Shown: positions 9,736 through 21,055 of the stretch, in pieces | Layout: every line of letters begins with the position of its first letter | Position numbering within the stretch: the first letter of the stretch is position 1 | DNA from: Pelomyxa schiedti | Lineage: Eukaryota > Evosea > Pelobiontida > Pelomyxidae | Direction of reading: 5' to 3' | Assembly (NCBI GenBank): GCA_020536535.1 | Contig: JAHLWZ010001026.1 | Span: forward strand, 1,629-28,036 | DNA: 26,408 bases | Notes under the pieces: generated by a model | What the model was told of the DNA's origin: nothing | Database searches by the model: none | The model's input: the letters and a program-made list of their open reading frames with translations, nothing else | Position numbers and translations under genes: made by a program

Positions 9736-11558
9736 ACAAGCGTTGGTAGTTACACAACAAATCAAAAAAATTTTTTTGTGGAGATATTGTGCCACCTTGT
9801 AAATGGAGTTTGCTGTTGTTGTTGTTGTTGCTGGGAAGAAGTTGCTGGGGTTGCTGGTGGTGGGTTCCCCCAGATCATGCAGAGCCAAGGGGTGAAATTG
9901 GGTTGTGCAAAGTGGGGTGGGATTCACATTCCTTGCACCACCACTACCCAATAACTCCCCAAAGAACTCCATCACCGGCGGTCCTGCACCGATTTCGCGG
10001 AGATTTTGCTGTTGGGGGTTTTGATGTCATTTGATGATGGATGGCAATTCCAAATCGGGCTCTGAGATATGAGCTCTCTCCTCTGTGATACAATGTTAGC
10101 TTGGAGTGTAATTTTCGAAAACACTGATTATACCTCTTTTATGTTGTTGTCAGTGACCATATGTATGATGGTATATGCATCATCTCCATTCCTGGTGGGT
10201 GCACTACGTCACATACACAGACGAAGAGATATAAATTGGAGTGTGGCTTACCTTGGTACTATTTGTTGCCGAAACAGCGACTCTTTAGGTGGAGGCAACA
10301 TCACATGGATTATTCCCGTACCGATCGGAAAAAAGACAACAAATTGGACAGCGCGGTGATGAGGAAGTGGGTTGTGGATTGTGGGTTGGATGGTTCATCG
10401 CCGAAGACGTGGTTATTGTTGAGGAACTTGTTCGTGCGACGTGTACACCACGAAGCGGTGCCGTTATGGGATGCCAGGGCGGAGTGGTACGTGTGCCTGT
10501 AGTATCTCGGCACGTGGTTGGCGTGGCACCCTCGGCGGTGGGGTTGCGCGATCTGCGTTATTCGTCAGCGCGTCGTGGTGCTCCACACACAAAAAAAAAA
10601 AAAAAGGTGGGGAAGGGAAAAGAGGGGGGAAACGAAGGTGTGTAGAGGTACCTGTTGGTTACACCGTCACCATGTGTGCGTAAAAGCGATCTCACGGTCG
10701 TGTCGCCGGTAGTGCCGGCACTCGTGTGTGGTTGTTATTTTTTTTTTTTTCGTCTAGTTGGTCAGATTTTTCTTGGAGATCTGGGATTTTTTCTGTTTTA
10801 CCTGCAACTGCAACAATTGCTTCGGACCAGTGTAGTGTATATGCGCAGAGACTGGCTCTAGGACTCACCTGCACAGTGATGGGCTTCCACTTCCCTCAGA
10901 CTCTGGGAGTCCAGGACTGGTCCGAGACTGGGACACCAGAAGGCTGGATCTGCCCGAAATAACGCAGAATGTTTCGCCGGGTTGTTGTAACGTTGCAACG
11001 TCGGGGGAAACTGCGGAACGAAGGCACAACGCACCCGCTACGGTGACAAGTGAATGCGCGTGTAGTAGCAGTCGTACTCGTACTCGTACTAGTAGCAGGG
11101 CCGTGGAAAGGATGTCATCCCACACTAAAAGGGGAAAAAGGTGCGTTGTATGTTTGTTTTTGAGTTGATGCGTGAGGCCACATGTGTGTACACCAACAAC
11201 CTGTTGGGTCCAGAGACGTTGCATTGCGATAATTGCTGAGGGCGAGGGACCTTAACACCACTAATCACCCCTTCTTTTTCTTGGCATGACACACAACCAA
11301 GCAACACAACCGCGATTTTGTTGTTTAAATTTAAACTTAGCCGAAACAGCCTTTTCTTCTAAATTGTCATTTGATTGAATCGGGAGGAGTGCAGCTCGCA
11401 GGGGGACGACGAGGGAATGACCATCGCGCCTGAGGGGTGTAATGACAGCGATGACTGTGGGCAACCCATCCACTGGCTGGGCTTCCTCCGTCCATTGGCA
11501 CTGTTCGGCGAAAACCTCTGGTTGATGAGTTACGCATTCTAAGTCGCCACGTGCCACT
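9736..11558. other. Gene-poor stretch with no supported gene
   Basis: No recognisable protein or RNA gene was found. Open frames exist at 10069-10359 (+, 96 aa, partly hydrophobic), 10161-10502 (+, 113 aa) and 11261-11557 (-, 98 aa), but none has a recognised motif, homologous partner or convincing splice context. Homopolymers (A15 near 10590, T12 near 10739) are present. The position between family fragments suggests degraded paralogue or intergenic DNA. Confidence 0.5.
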
Positions 11559-11996
11559 GTGGTCCCACTACAACTACAACAGCAAAGTGATGGTTACTCA
11601 CCAGTGGACCACGATACCCCGGCACCATCATCAGACCCGACCTCACACGCTGCAGACACAACAACATCTACAAAAGAACAACAACAACAAACAGAAGAAG
11701 AACCTAATCCCGTCGCTGTCGATTGCAGCCTGAGGGCTGTTGACCAGGTCGTTGCACTCTGTGGGTTGTCCATCGACAGGTGCTGCGGAGCGGAAGCCAG
11801 TGTGTCGGGCAGGGCCGTGTGCAGAATTATGGGCCGGCGGGGCTGCCCAACGCAGGTTCGTCCTCGTGACATCCACTGTGGGCAGGGAGCTGGCACCGTC
11901 GTTTGGGCTGTCACCATTGTTGCTATCCGTGACGCCGTCACTGGATGGAATCTGATTCCTCTTGAGGAGCTTATTTCCAGGCAATGTACCTGGTGA
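11559..11996 (+). pseudogene. Decayed or rearranged member of the tandem paralogue family
   Basis: A 145-aa frame opens with a Gln/Thr-rich region, then shows LRAVDQVVALCGLSIDRC and VCRIMGRR, which resemble the N-terminal WARDQ-x-VALC...GRC...IG-R block of the two intact copies. Near its end it reads RDAVTGWNL, similar to the C-terminal DAVTG/DAVSG motif. The central ~300 residues are missing, so N- and C-terminal pieces appear joined. It could be an expressed short protein, but a deletion relic is more likely. Confidence 0.5.
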
Positions 11997-12310
11997 TCTC
12001 CAAGAAACAGGAACCAGTTTTGAGAAGGCAGGGAAAGGTAAGGGATAAAAGAGTGGGCCAGAGAGTGGTTCTGTAACTTGAATTGATGTGGTGCCCACTG
12101 AACAGAGTCATTCAGCTGTGACATCAGTCCACTTCTGCAGCGTGAGATTTCAGTTGAAGTGCCTGTTGTTGCATCCAAAGAAAAACAGAATCCGAATCCA
12201 CAATGAAAACCAGAGCCCCTGTTTTCCTCCTCGTCATAAGAACTCCAAATAAGGAATAATCAGGTTGATATTGAGTGGTGCTCTGAACACTCAACTCTTT
12301 TCTCTCAAAG
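11997..12310. other. No gene seen
   Basis: Intergenic stretch between two relics of the tandem family. I see no conserved frame, splice-consistent exon set or RNA gene here. Confidence 0.5.
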
Positions 12311-12595
12311 GCCGGGTGAATCGGTCAAGTCAATCTCCTTGAAGACGGGTGAGAAGCTCGGCTGGATCCGCGCAATGCACGGGAGCACTGCAGTTGTGTC
12401 AGTGGTGAAGGGGCGTGAGTCTCCCTGCGGTAAGTTCGAGACTGCCAAATGTGTTTTTTGCCTTTGGGGTGTCCAATGGCTTCATGGTCCGACTCAGGAC
12501 ACATAGATGAATTTCATTAAAGGAAAAAGGATCATTCCATTAATTTGTTTTCGATGTCCCACAAGAATGGTTTCATTGCCAATCCTGCTTCCTCC
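12311..12595 (+). pseudogene. Shuffled relic of the tandem paralogue family
   Basis: Nucleotides 12313-12420 closely match copy 1 (about 7688-7790), encoding the GESVKSISLK and VVSVVKGRE region. The sequence then jumps directly to a block matching the copy 1 region around 8080-8150 (cysteine-rich C-SPC-x-FETA, then SNGF-x-VR), with frame breaks. Around 12555-12590 it matches the earlier SH-x-x-GFIA block. The order of segments is scrambled relative to the intact genes, so it cannot encode the family protein. Confidence 0.7.
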
Positions 12596-12675
12596 TGAAA
12601 AGCCATCTCTCGTTCTGGTGCGTGGCTGATTGATTGGTGGACTCTGTGTAGAGTGTGTCAAATTGGTTTGTTCTA

Positions 12676-13914
12676 TTATAAGACCGAGAAAAGGGTGGCG
12701 AGGACGAGGGCTACGAGTGCGACTTTGGTGTATGACCCGCTAGAGTAAGCCATCTGTGTTGTGGTGTTAGATCGTTGCAGGAAAGGGAGTTCACTACCTG
12801 GACTTTGTTTCCGGAATGTGTAAATGTAACTGTCTCTCCCTCTAGTTTGTAGTATGTCACGTAGAGCCTACGCAAATTGGTGAGAAAAAGATGGAATCAG
12901 GAATGCAGAGGTAATAATACTTGGAGCCTTCGTCCATTGTCTCTGAGCTCACACCAACTGCAATGTTTCATTAGCTTGCATGATAGACTAGACAATAGTT
13001 ACCTTGGAATGGATTGGCTTTGTCCCCAAAGTAAACTCTAGAGATGCCAAGCCAGCCAGTGCCCTTTTCGGTTGAAGTCTTGTTCCCATTTGTGGTGTAC
13101 ACGTACTCTTGTTAGTGAATTAACTCTCAATGGATGATTGGAAAATTGAAATACCAGCAATCAGTGAACTGTTGGCCTTCTTGATCTTTTTGGGTTGTTA
13201 CAAATAATGAAGATGAGCCATAAGAGTACCTTGTAGTCCTGAATCTGGAAAACCCAAGTGAAGTATGTGTTGTTTGATGTAGTTTTGTCAGTAACGGTCG
13301 GTGTGTAGGAGATCTCCGTCATTCTGGGGTCTGTCTCGTTGTACTTGGAGCTCATCACAAAGGTAATCTTGTCCGTTTCCTTTCCTTCAGGGAATGAGTT
13401 CCGGAGAAAAGTAGTTTAGACTTTAGACTCATAATGCATACCGGGTGTGGTGAATTCCCATGGGCGATCTGTAAATGTGACTTTCGAATCTTGTACCGCA
13501 GTATCCTACAAGTGTTGAGTTCAAATAGATGTAAGGGCAGTCTTTACCTTTGAAGGATCATATACTTTCCGGCCCTCACCGAGCTCGGACTCGAACAAAG
13601 ATACCAACCGAAGTGCATACTGTGTGTCCTCGAGACGTCGCAAAAACCATGAAAACTGTGGCTCGCCAGATTCTGCCAAGCAATGAGCCAATGAAAGATA
13701 ATGGAAGAAAGGACACACCTGATGTGAAAGCGATCGAGATAGCAGACGAATTGACAATGACTCCTGTCGGTTATATGTTGGTAATAATAAATAATGTTAT
13801 TATTAACGTGACACTGGAGAATAATAAGGAACCGTTTTCAGGTGTGTCGTCGTACGTCAGCTTAGCACAAACAAAGACCACCAACTGAAGTATCAACAGG
13901 ATACTAGTACTCAT
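12676..13914 (-). CDS. Secreted, probably GPI-anchored surface protein
   Basis: Ten exons (minus): 13914-13833, 13763-13719, 13672-13548, 13505-13442, 13384-13230, 13185-13155, 13107-13003, 12957-12921, 12867-12798, 12753-12676; 263 aa, phases all consistent. The N-terminus is a signal peptide (MSTSILLILQLVVFVCAKL). The body is beta-rich with N-glycosylation sequons NSS, NET, NNT, NSS and NKT. The C-terminus has a small-residue site (SSGS) followed by the hydrophobic tail VALVALVLATLFSVL with no cytosolic residues, the pattern of a GPI-attachment signal (a C-terminal membrane anchor is the alternative). The family is not recognised. It is head-to-head with ALG2, with 240 nt between starts. 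Confidence 0.75.
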
Positions 13915-14154
13915 TTGTCGATGTCGCTGCAGACCACAAAGGAACGTACTGCTGCTTCTCAGTTTATTTAAATTGTGTCAACGATCTTCTCTTCACCTTA
14001 AAATAAATGAGCGCAGGGGAATTGTGCCACATGCCAACATGCCAACCCGTCATTGTGATTAATTTCCAGTTCGCCCGTTTGATGGGCAATCTTCGAATAT
14101 TTTTGTTTTTTATTTTTCGTTCACCGAGATCCACGTGTCAGGTGCGGCGATACG

Positions 14155-15801
14155 ATGAAGAAAGCGCACAAACAACAGCAAAAGAAGAAGACCAGCAAGC
14201 TGCGTGTTGCATTCTTGCACCCAGATCTCGGCATTGGTATGAACTCACTTCACTTTGGTTTGTGGTGACGTACCAATGGCTTGAAAGGAGGTGCAGAACG
14301 ACTGGTTGTTGATGCCGGTCTCGCGTTGCAATCGAAACTGTGCGATGTTACAATGTTTACTTCACACCACGACCGGACTCACTGCTTCCCTGAAACATTG
14401 GGTAAGTTTGTGCTGTTTCTTTTTCTTCTTTGGGACAAATCCCAGGCAGGCTGCCCGTGAGGGTTTACGGCGATTGGATGCCTCGCCACATTTTTGGGAA
14501 GTTCCATATTTTATTCGCTGTATTGAGGTCATTATGGCTTGCCCTGGCCTTATGGGTAACTTGCGGCTCTCGCGGTTTTGATGTACTCGTCGTGGATCAA
14601 GTTTCGGCCTGCGTGCCGTTATTGCGACTTCTTATGCGGGCAAAGGTACAACCAATAACTCGCAACAAGCTAAATTCACAAACAAAGATTTTGTTCTACT
14701 GTCATTTCCCGGATAAACTTCTCTCTACAAGAAAATCCCTTTTCAAAAGAATTTATCGACTTCCCTTCGACTTACTTGAAGAATTTTCAACAGGTTCAAA
14801 TTACATTTCCCAAATAGATTCTTGACAATTCTTAAGCTATGGCGCACCGCGTTGCTGTAAACTCTAATTTCACTGCTGAAACATTTGCAAGGGAATTTCC
14901 TCACATTCACAGTCACCCTTGTGTAATTTATCCCTCCATCAACTGTTCCAAGTATGATGAAGTTCCTCCCGAAACCACATGCCCCTTACCTGAGCTTCCT
15001 CGGTATTAACACTCATATATGAAACAACTTACCCCTTTTTAGAGAAGCGACAATATTTTTATCCATCAACCGCTTTGAAAGAAAGAAAAATGTAATGCTA
15101 GCCCTGGAGGCATTCAATCTCCTTTTGAAGGAAAAGATAGAATGGCCAAACCCACTGGTCCTTGTTATTGCGGGTATGGGAAAAGGTACAGAAGCCACGT
15201 CCTAAAAGTCTTTCTCCCAAGGTGGTCACGATCCCCGTGTTTCAGAGAACGTAGAATACCTTGCCGAATTGACCAAGAGAGCTAAAGAACTTGGTATTTT
15301 ATCTCAGGTTAGGCTCACTTTGTTTATATCTCAGTAAATGCTCTTTAGGTAATCTTCGTTCCAAATTTTACGGATGTTCAACGCAACTACTTGCTCAAAC
15401 AATGTGTATGCTTGTTGTATACTCCCTCCCATGAACATTTTGGCATTGTGCCAATAGAGGCCATGTATTGTAGAGTCCCAGTAGTGGTATTATTCAACAC
15501 TAGTAAAATATTGACAAATGTTAATCGCTCCAAGGCTGTAAATAATGGAGGACCACTCGAGACTGTTATAGATAAAGAAACTGGATTTTTGTGCAATTCA
15601 ACACCTCAAGTACTACCAACTCCCACTCAACATCAAACTCTAACCAAGCTGGGACAGGACTTTGCACGTGCAATGTTCACAATAGCAGAAGACCTGAAAG
15701 CCGCCAAAGCCATGGGAGAAGCCGGCCGACAGATGGTCATTGACCGCTTCTCCTTCGCCAGCTTCGCCGACCAACTCCACTCCGCCGTGACTTCCCTATG
15801 A
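14155..15801 (+). CDS. ALG2: ALG2-type alpha-1,3/1,6-mannosyltransferase
   Basis: Nine exons: 14155-14236, 14288-14401, 14446-14645, 14688-14793, 14837-15002, 15043-15173, 15222-15307, 15349-15486, 15535-15801; 429 aa, close to human ALG2 (416). ALG2 adds the second and third mannoses to the dolichol-linked N-glycan precursor on the cytosolic face of the ER. Diagnostic segments: [92 protein letters not shown], and the GT4 EX7E motif in [13 protein letters not shown], followed by [10 protein letters not shown] hydrophobic stretch (LWLALALWV) is a likely membrane-associated helix. The 48-nt intron 15487-15534 is in frame and would insert 16 residues if read through. The basic N-terminus ([12 protein letters not shown]) is extended. 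Confidence 0.95.
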
Positions 15802-15921
15802 TCACCACCCTCTCAGAACCCTGAAGCCTGTTTCTAATTCATTTCTAAGAGCACGGCTTTTTTTCGTTTTCCAACAGATACGCGCTTCGCAGTTGCACAT
15901 CAATTAATTAAACACCCGAGA

Positions 15922-18900
15922 ATGGGCCGAAAGCACGCCAACAAGACACACAAGCGCAATGCCGGCACCACCACCAAGGCAACACCTGTCAAAGTCAAAA
16001 CCGAACTCGCCGACGATCCGATAGAAATCGCTTCCCCCAACAACACTCAAGCCAGCAACAAGGGAGGCCTCCCATCCACGGCGGCTGCGGCCCCCGACGT
16101 AGCCGCGGTTGCTGCAGCGCCACCGCCGGCGGCCCCGCCGGCGCCCCCGCAGACGTTCAAGCGCGGCACGCCGGTGAACGACGCGTTCGGGTTCCTGTCG
16201 AAGGGCGCCAGGTTCGACAAGCGGCGCTACTCTGACGACGTGCAGATGTTCAAGAACACGTTCGTGGGGTCGACGTGGCTGGACCCCGACACGGCCAGGG
16301 CCCCCAAGTCGGCGTCGGCCGCGTACCCCACCGTCGTGCCCGTTCCCCCTTCCCACGTTCCCAAGCCCCCTGAGGACCAATCTGGATCCACGGCAGCTGC
16401 AGGGGATTCCGAGAAAGATGCTGGGGAAAAAACAGAGAAGGATGGTGAGGAGGAGGAAGACGAAGACGAAGAGGGCGGAAAACTGCCGATGAAGCGGGGC
16501 GCTGCGTCGAAGGACGCGGGGATGGAGAAGCAGGCGAAGAGGCCAAAGAAAGCAGCAAAGGCGGAGAACAAGAAAGGTGCGGCCAAAGTGAAGCCGGAGG
16601 ACCAGGAAGAAGAGGAGGCGTCCAACTCTGATTATAACGATGCTGATGATGAGGACGCGGGGGAAGACGCCTACGATGTGCAGTCACTCCCTCGCGGTGA
16701 GGGCAAGGCCGAAAAGGCTGAGGCGGCAGATCCACACCTGCCGGAGACCATACCCATAATCAAGCCCGGCGCATCCGACAGTGCACCGGCTCTGTTTTCG
16801 TCGGTGCCTGTTATGTCCCATACTCCGCAGATGGTGAAGCAGGCTTATGAGGACGTGAAGCCCTTGTCATCGGTAGAACCTCACATCCAGGCTATTTTTG
16901 ATGCGTATGAAACTCACGGACTATCTATGTTTCATTGAAGAAGCCTGATCAATCTTTAGGAATGAGATCACTGTGCAGGGTGTTAATATTCCGGATCCTG
17001 TTTCCACCTTTGAGGACGTCGTTGACCGATACAACCTCCCTAAATCTGTACTTATCAACATAAATACCTCTGGGTGGCTGTCTCCGCTGCCAATCCAAGT
17101 AACCCTTCACCTCAACCCTGCTTCTATTTCCTCACCGTTTTGTAAGATGGTATGCCTCCCACTTTTACTGGAAAGCAGGGAAGTTATGGGAATCGCTCCG
17201 ACTGGTTCAGGCAAAACTGCTGCATTTGTGTTACCAATTTTGAATAGGCTCAAGGAACACAAGAACGGAGGTATTCGAGCAGTAATTCTTGCTCCTACAA
17301 AGGAGTTGGCACAGCAGACATACAGGTTAACTCACAGAATGTCTTTAGCCTTTTGTCTAAAAAAAATACAATTCTAGAGTTATCAAAGAGCTAAGCAGGG
17401 GAATTCCCTTTCGAACCTGTGTCTTGACACGAATTGATCCTACTAAAAACGATAACGTGGATGCTAACTTCGATATCCTTGTGTCTGCTCCACTGAAACT
17501 AGTTCAGCTGATACAATTTCGCGTACTCCTCTCCACTATATCTCTATGAGATAATCAAGAACAGGCAGTAAATTTGAATAAAGTGGAATTTCTCATTCTG
17601 GACGAAGCAGATCGTCTGTTCTCAGATCAGTATATTCATCATGTACGTACTTCTTCATTCCTCTGTCAAATGTAACGATTTCACCCAAGGTGGATAAAAT
17701 TATTGCTGCATGTCAGGGATTGATATCTGCCAGGAGGGAGTCCTCGGGAGAAAACAAAAGTACTCTGCAGGCCAACAAAAAACTCTCTACAATCCAAGTG
17801 TGCATGTTTAGTGCGACAATTTCCCCAGAAGTCCAAGAAATGTGCCACACTGTGATGTCTGATCCTGTGTTCGTGATGGTTGGAAAGCCAAATACTCCAA
17901 CTCTCAATGTAGATCAGAAGCTTCTATTTGTTGGAAGTGAAAGGGTTTGTTTACTCCTCAGAGTTCATTGCAATATGATTAATTCCCTATAGGGTAAATT
18001 GTTGGCAATTCAGGAATTTCTTGTGAAAGGGATTCCTCCACCCGTGCTCATTTTTGTGCAAACCAAAGAGCGTGCAGTCGAGTTAGCCAAAGAGGTAACT
18101 ATTTCTGTTGTGTCTGCTTGTTGTTGAATTATTCTCCACAGCTATCGTTTTTTGGAGTCAGATCAGATGCAATGCATGATAGTAGATCACCACAGGAGGT
18201 TCTTAACTCGCGTTGGCAAGTACCTACTGAAACAAAAATAGAAAGATGAAGTACTGGATAGATTTCGGCAAGGAAAGATTTGGATGTTAGTTACCACAGA
18301 TGTACTGGCCCGCGGTAAAGCCGAATTTATAATTCTTCATTCAACTTACATGGTCAAGGTATGGACTTCAAAGCCGTGCGAGTTGTAATCAACTACGATT
18401 TCCCGGACAGCGTTGTTGACTACATCCACAGGCAAACCCTTTAAGTGGCCGCTTTATAGAAGCCTAACATTTCCCACAGAATCGGTAGAACCGGCCGTGC
18501 AAACCGGCAAGGAAGAGCCATTACCTTTTATACTGAGGATGAAGTAGCCGCTGTTGCCGCTGTGGCCGGGAGTATGAGACAGGCAGGGTGCGTGGTGCCC
18601 GATTGGCTGGTGGAACTGGGAGGAGAGTATGTCGACACACCTGCCATGAGGATTAGGGGAAGCATCTCCATGCAGGAACCGGCGGTCGTGAAGGTTCCTA
18701 CTAGAGAGCTGCGCGGAAGAGGAGGGAGGGGAGGAACAGACAGAGAAGAAAGAGGAGGGAGGGGGAGAGGCCGCGGTCGCCGCGGCGATGTATCAGGAGT
18801 TATAATAGGAGGCGACGCGGTGGCCAACAAAACCGACCCTGAGCGAGGTGATAGGGTGATTCTGGGGGCAGAAGGCGTATCACGCAAAGGTGTCATTGTG

Positions 18901-19203
18901 GGAGGCAAGGGGTTCACCATGCCATTCACTCAACGGCAACAACAGGAAGAAGAACCACAACCACAACAACCACACACAGACCGGGACATCAACACCACAC
19001 AAGGAGCCTTGAGAGGGGTACGGGGCAGAGGAGGGCCAGCCCAACGAGGGCGAGGCAACAACAGCAGCATCAGAGGAACAAGTACAATTAACAGAGGAAC
19101 CAGAGGAACTGGCACAAGGGGAAGGGGAAGAGGCATAAGCAACACAAGGGGGAGAGGTAGTAGCACTAGAGGAAGAAGAGGAACAAGAGGGAGGGGTCAA
19201 TAG
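15922..19203 (+). CDS. DEAD-box RNA helicase, DDX52/Rok1 family
   Basis: Eleven exons: 15922-16904, 16960-17098, 17147-17325, 17378-17522, 17565-17642, 17690-17944, 17993-18094, 18142-18198, 18242-18314, 18359-18431, 18480-19203; 935 aa. Rok1/DDX52 acts in 18S rRNA maturation and small-subunit assembly in the nucleolus. Motifs: Q-like [13 protein letters not shown], Ia [39 protein letters not shown]. Family-specific runs are [41 protein letters not shown] and QAGCVVPDW. The N-terminal ~325 residues are disordered (Ala/Pro, then acidic and Lys-rich) and the last ~170 form a long RG/RGG tail. Both are longer than usual, against 599 aa for human DDX52. The intron at 18432-18479 has a GC donor and splits motif VI. 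Confidence 0.94.
18432..18479 (+). other. GC-AG intron inside helicase motif VI
   Basis: The donor is CACAG|GCAAAC and the acceptor CCCACAG. Splicing here joins CAC-AG to A-ATC and restores the invariant HRIGRTGR. No GT donor nearby gives that sequence, so a GC donor is required. Confidence 0.85.
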
Positions 19204-19454
19204 GAAAGGGAGAACCCCACTTCTTTTTCTAGTGAGTGGTCCAACCATGACAAAACAAAACAAAAAAAGGTATCAGATGGTGATGCATGTTTGAATGAAG
19301 TTGTGTTCATTTTCATGTGGTTTCAATACCGTAACTTTTGTCATCATACGGTTAGGGCAACCCTAATTCCAAAACCCTAAACATTTCGGGAGGATTCGGT
19401 GAGGCACACCGCTGTAATCAACTTGTGGGAAAGAAGATGACGGTGTTAGGGCTA

Positions 19455-20787
19455 TTAGGCTACATCGATGGTGAACTCGTCCACCCAGGAAAGCATAGAG
19501 AGCTTGGGTGGAACCACAGAGTCATCGAAGGTAACCGGTTGCCAGTACTGGAAGTCATGCCCCTGTTGTAATACAATAAGCAATTGAGAAAAGTCCGCGA
19601 TAGGTACCTTGAGACCGTCAGGGGCACTGCCCCACAAATCACCGGTCCAAACCCAGGTTATTTTTGACTGGTCCTCCTCGTAACCAGTGATCTTTATGAA
19701 GCCGTTCTGTTGTGCTGGTATCACATGGCTTGTAACATTGTGCTCTACAGTTATTTCCGGGTTTATATCGTTTCCGGAGTACTATTTATTTGGTCAACGC
19801 GTAAATAAGAAGAGGTGTAAACAGTTTACCTCCCAAGGTTCAAGTGGGTCTTGAGCTACCCACACTGCCGCATTGCCGCCCACATTGCAGAAGCAGCACA
19901 CGGAACCAAATAGTAGGTAATACCACCCAGAGTATTTGATGAGGGCAGGAGCTTCATTTCCGCTCTCACCTATTTCTCCGCTATTGAAAAGTGCTCCTTT
20001 GCTGCTGAGGTAGTCCGAGTTCAGTTTCTCAATGGATACTGTGTGCCGGTTATTATAGGCGTCGTATGCGATGTAAGCTGACCCATCGTCGTCTACGAGT
20101 AGGGCAAAGTCACCAGGATTGCCGTATCTTGTCTTGACATCATTGTTTTGTATTACAAATGGGCCTGCGGGAGTTGTGGAAGTTGCCGTTATATATGTTG
20201 AGTTGAAGAAGTCAGGTTTCAGTTTCTTGCCAACAAAGTTGACCCAGAGAACAAACAGTTTGGTGGCGGCATTATAGACTACTTTTGGGCGGAAATATAT
20301 TCCCTCAGGACGCTGCTCAAAGGGCAGAGCTTCCCCCACAAAATGCCAATTAGAAAGGTCGTTGGACTGGAAGATGCCAATAGTGTGGTTCGTTAAGAAT
20401 CCGCAGCCTTCAGCGAGGTCAAAATCACCAGCACATCCCCATAGCGACTCTTTGCATAATCCGTAGCCCGCTCCATACCGATAATACGTGTACTCGCTCA
20501 CACCAGAACTCTAAAAAAAGAGTTAATTCACGAGAAAACAAACAACAAAATAAGAAGCGCAATATTGTATGCATAAAAAAAAAAAAGCGCCGGAGAAAAG
20601 GGTGTACGGGAAGGGGCCACTGCAACACGTTGCCGTCGTGTACGTCCATTATAACACCCGCGTCGTCAGTCCGTGGCACAACGTTACTGATAACCACCGT
20701 CGACGTAGATCCAACGCAACAACATCCGTACAGCACAACCACAAGCCCGGCACTAAGACCCAACAACCACCTCATGTTTGGTTGCAC
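19455..20787 (-). CDS. Secreted GH43-like five-bladed beta-propeller protein
   Basis: Exons (minus): 20787-20608, 20510-19830, 19781-19608, 19562-19455; 380 aa. An N-terminal signal peptide (WLLGLSAGLVVVLYGCCCV) precedes the propeller. GH43-like landmarks are VIMDVHDGNVLQW (candidate catalytic base Asp), TYYRYGAGYGLC, IGIFQSNDLSNWHF, RPKVVYNAATKLFVLWVNF, GDFALLVDDDGSAYIAYD (candidate second Asp) and SGNEAPALIKYSGWYYLLFG (candidate acid Glu). Family members hydrolyse arabinan, xylan or galactan side chains. Here the most likely role is digestion of food polysaccharides, and the substrate cannot be told from sequence. The 45-nt intron 19607-19563 is in frame and could be misread as coding. Start may instead be the Met at 20775. 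Head-to-head with the RING gene. Confidence 0.8.
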
Positions 20788-21055
20788 CTTTCTTTCAAAA
20801 CCTTCCTCAGTAGAAGTTGCTTTACGAAGACAATACAGGCCAAGGTGTGCAACAAAACATGGTTGTTGCGTCTTGGTGAACTTCTCCTTTTTTCGGTGTT
20901 GCGAGCTGAATTCTCTCTAATCAAAAAACCAAGTTGGAGAACGCAGAACCGGTCTCTGCGACATCGCATCACAGGGTGAAAAAAAGAAGCAAGTCGTGAC
21001 TAGATGAGGATTTTTTGTAAAATGATGACGGGCAGGGTTATTGCCCTTGAGATGC

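Noticed and set aside
10069-10502. Two overlapping plus-strand frames of 96 and 113 aa
   Set aside because: No recognisable motif, paralogue or splice context; length is within chance expectation for this composition.
11261-11557. 98-aa minus-strand frame
   Set aside because: No family resemblance seen and it lies in the gene-poor relic zone; not supportable as a gene.
16227-16735. Minus-strand frames opposite the helicase N-terminus
   Set aside because: Shadows of the Ala/Pro/Lys/Glu-rich exon of DDX52; no independent motif or splice structure.
16929-16959. 31-nt intron in the DDX52 gene (GT at 16929)
   Set aside because: A 55-nt intron from GTATGA at 16905 uses a better donor, matches the local intron lengths and gives a more family-like junction.
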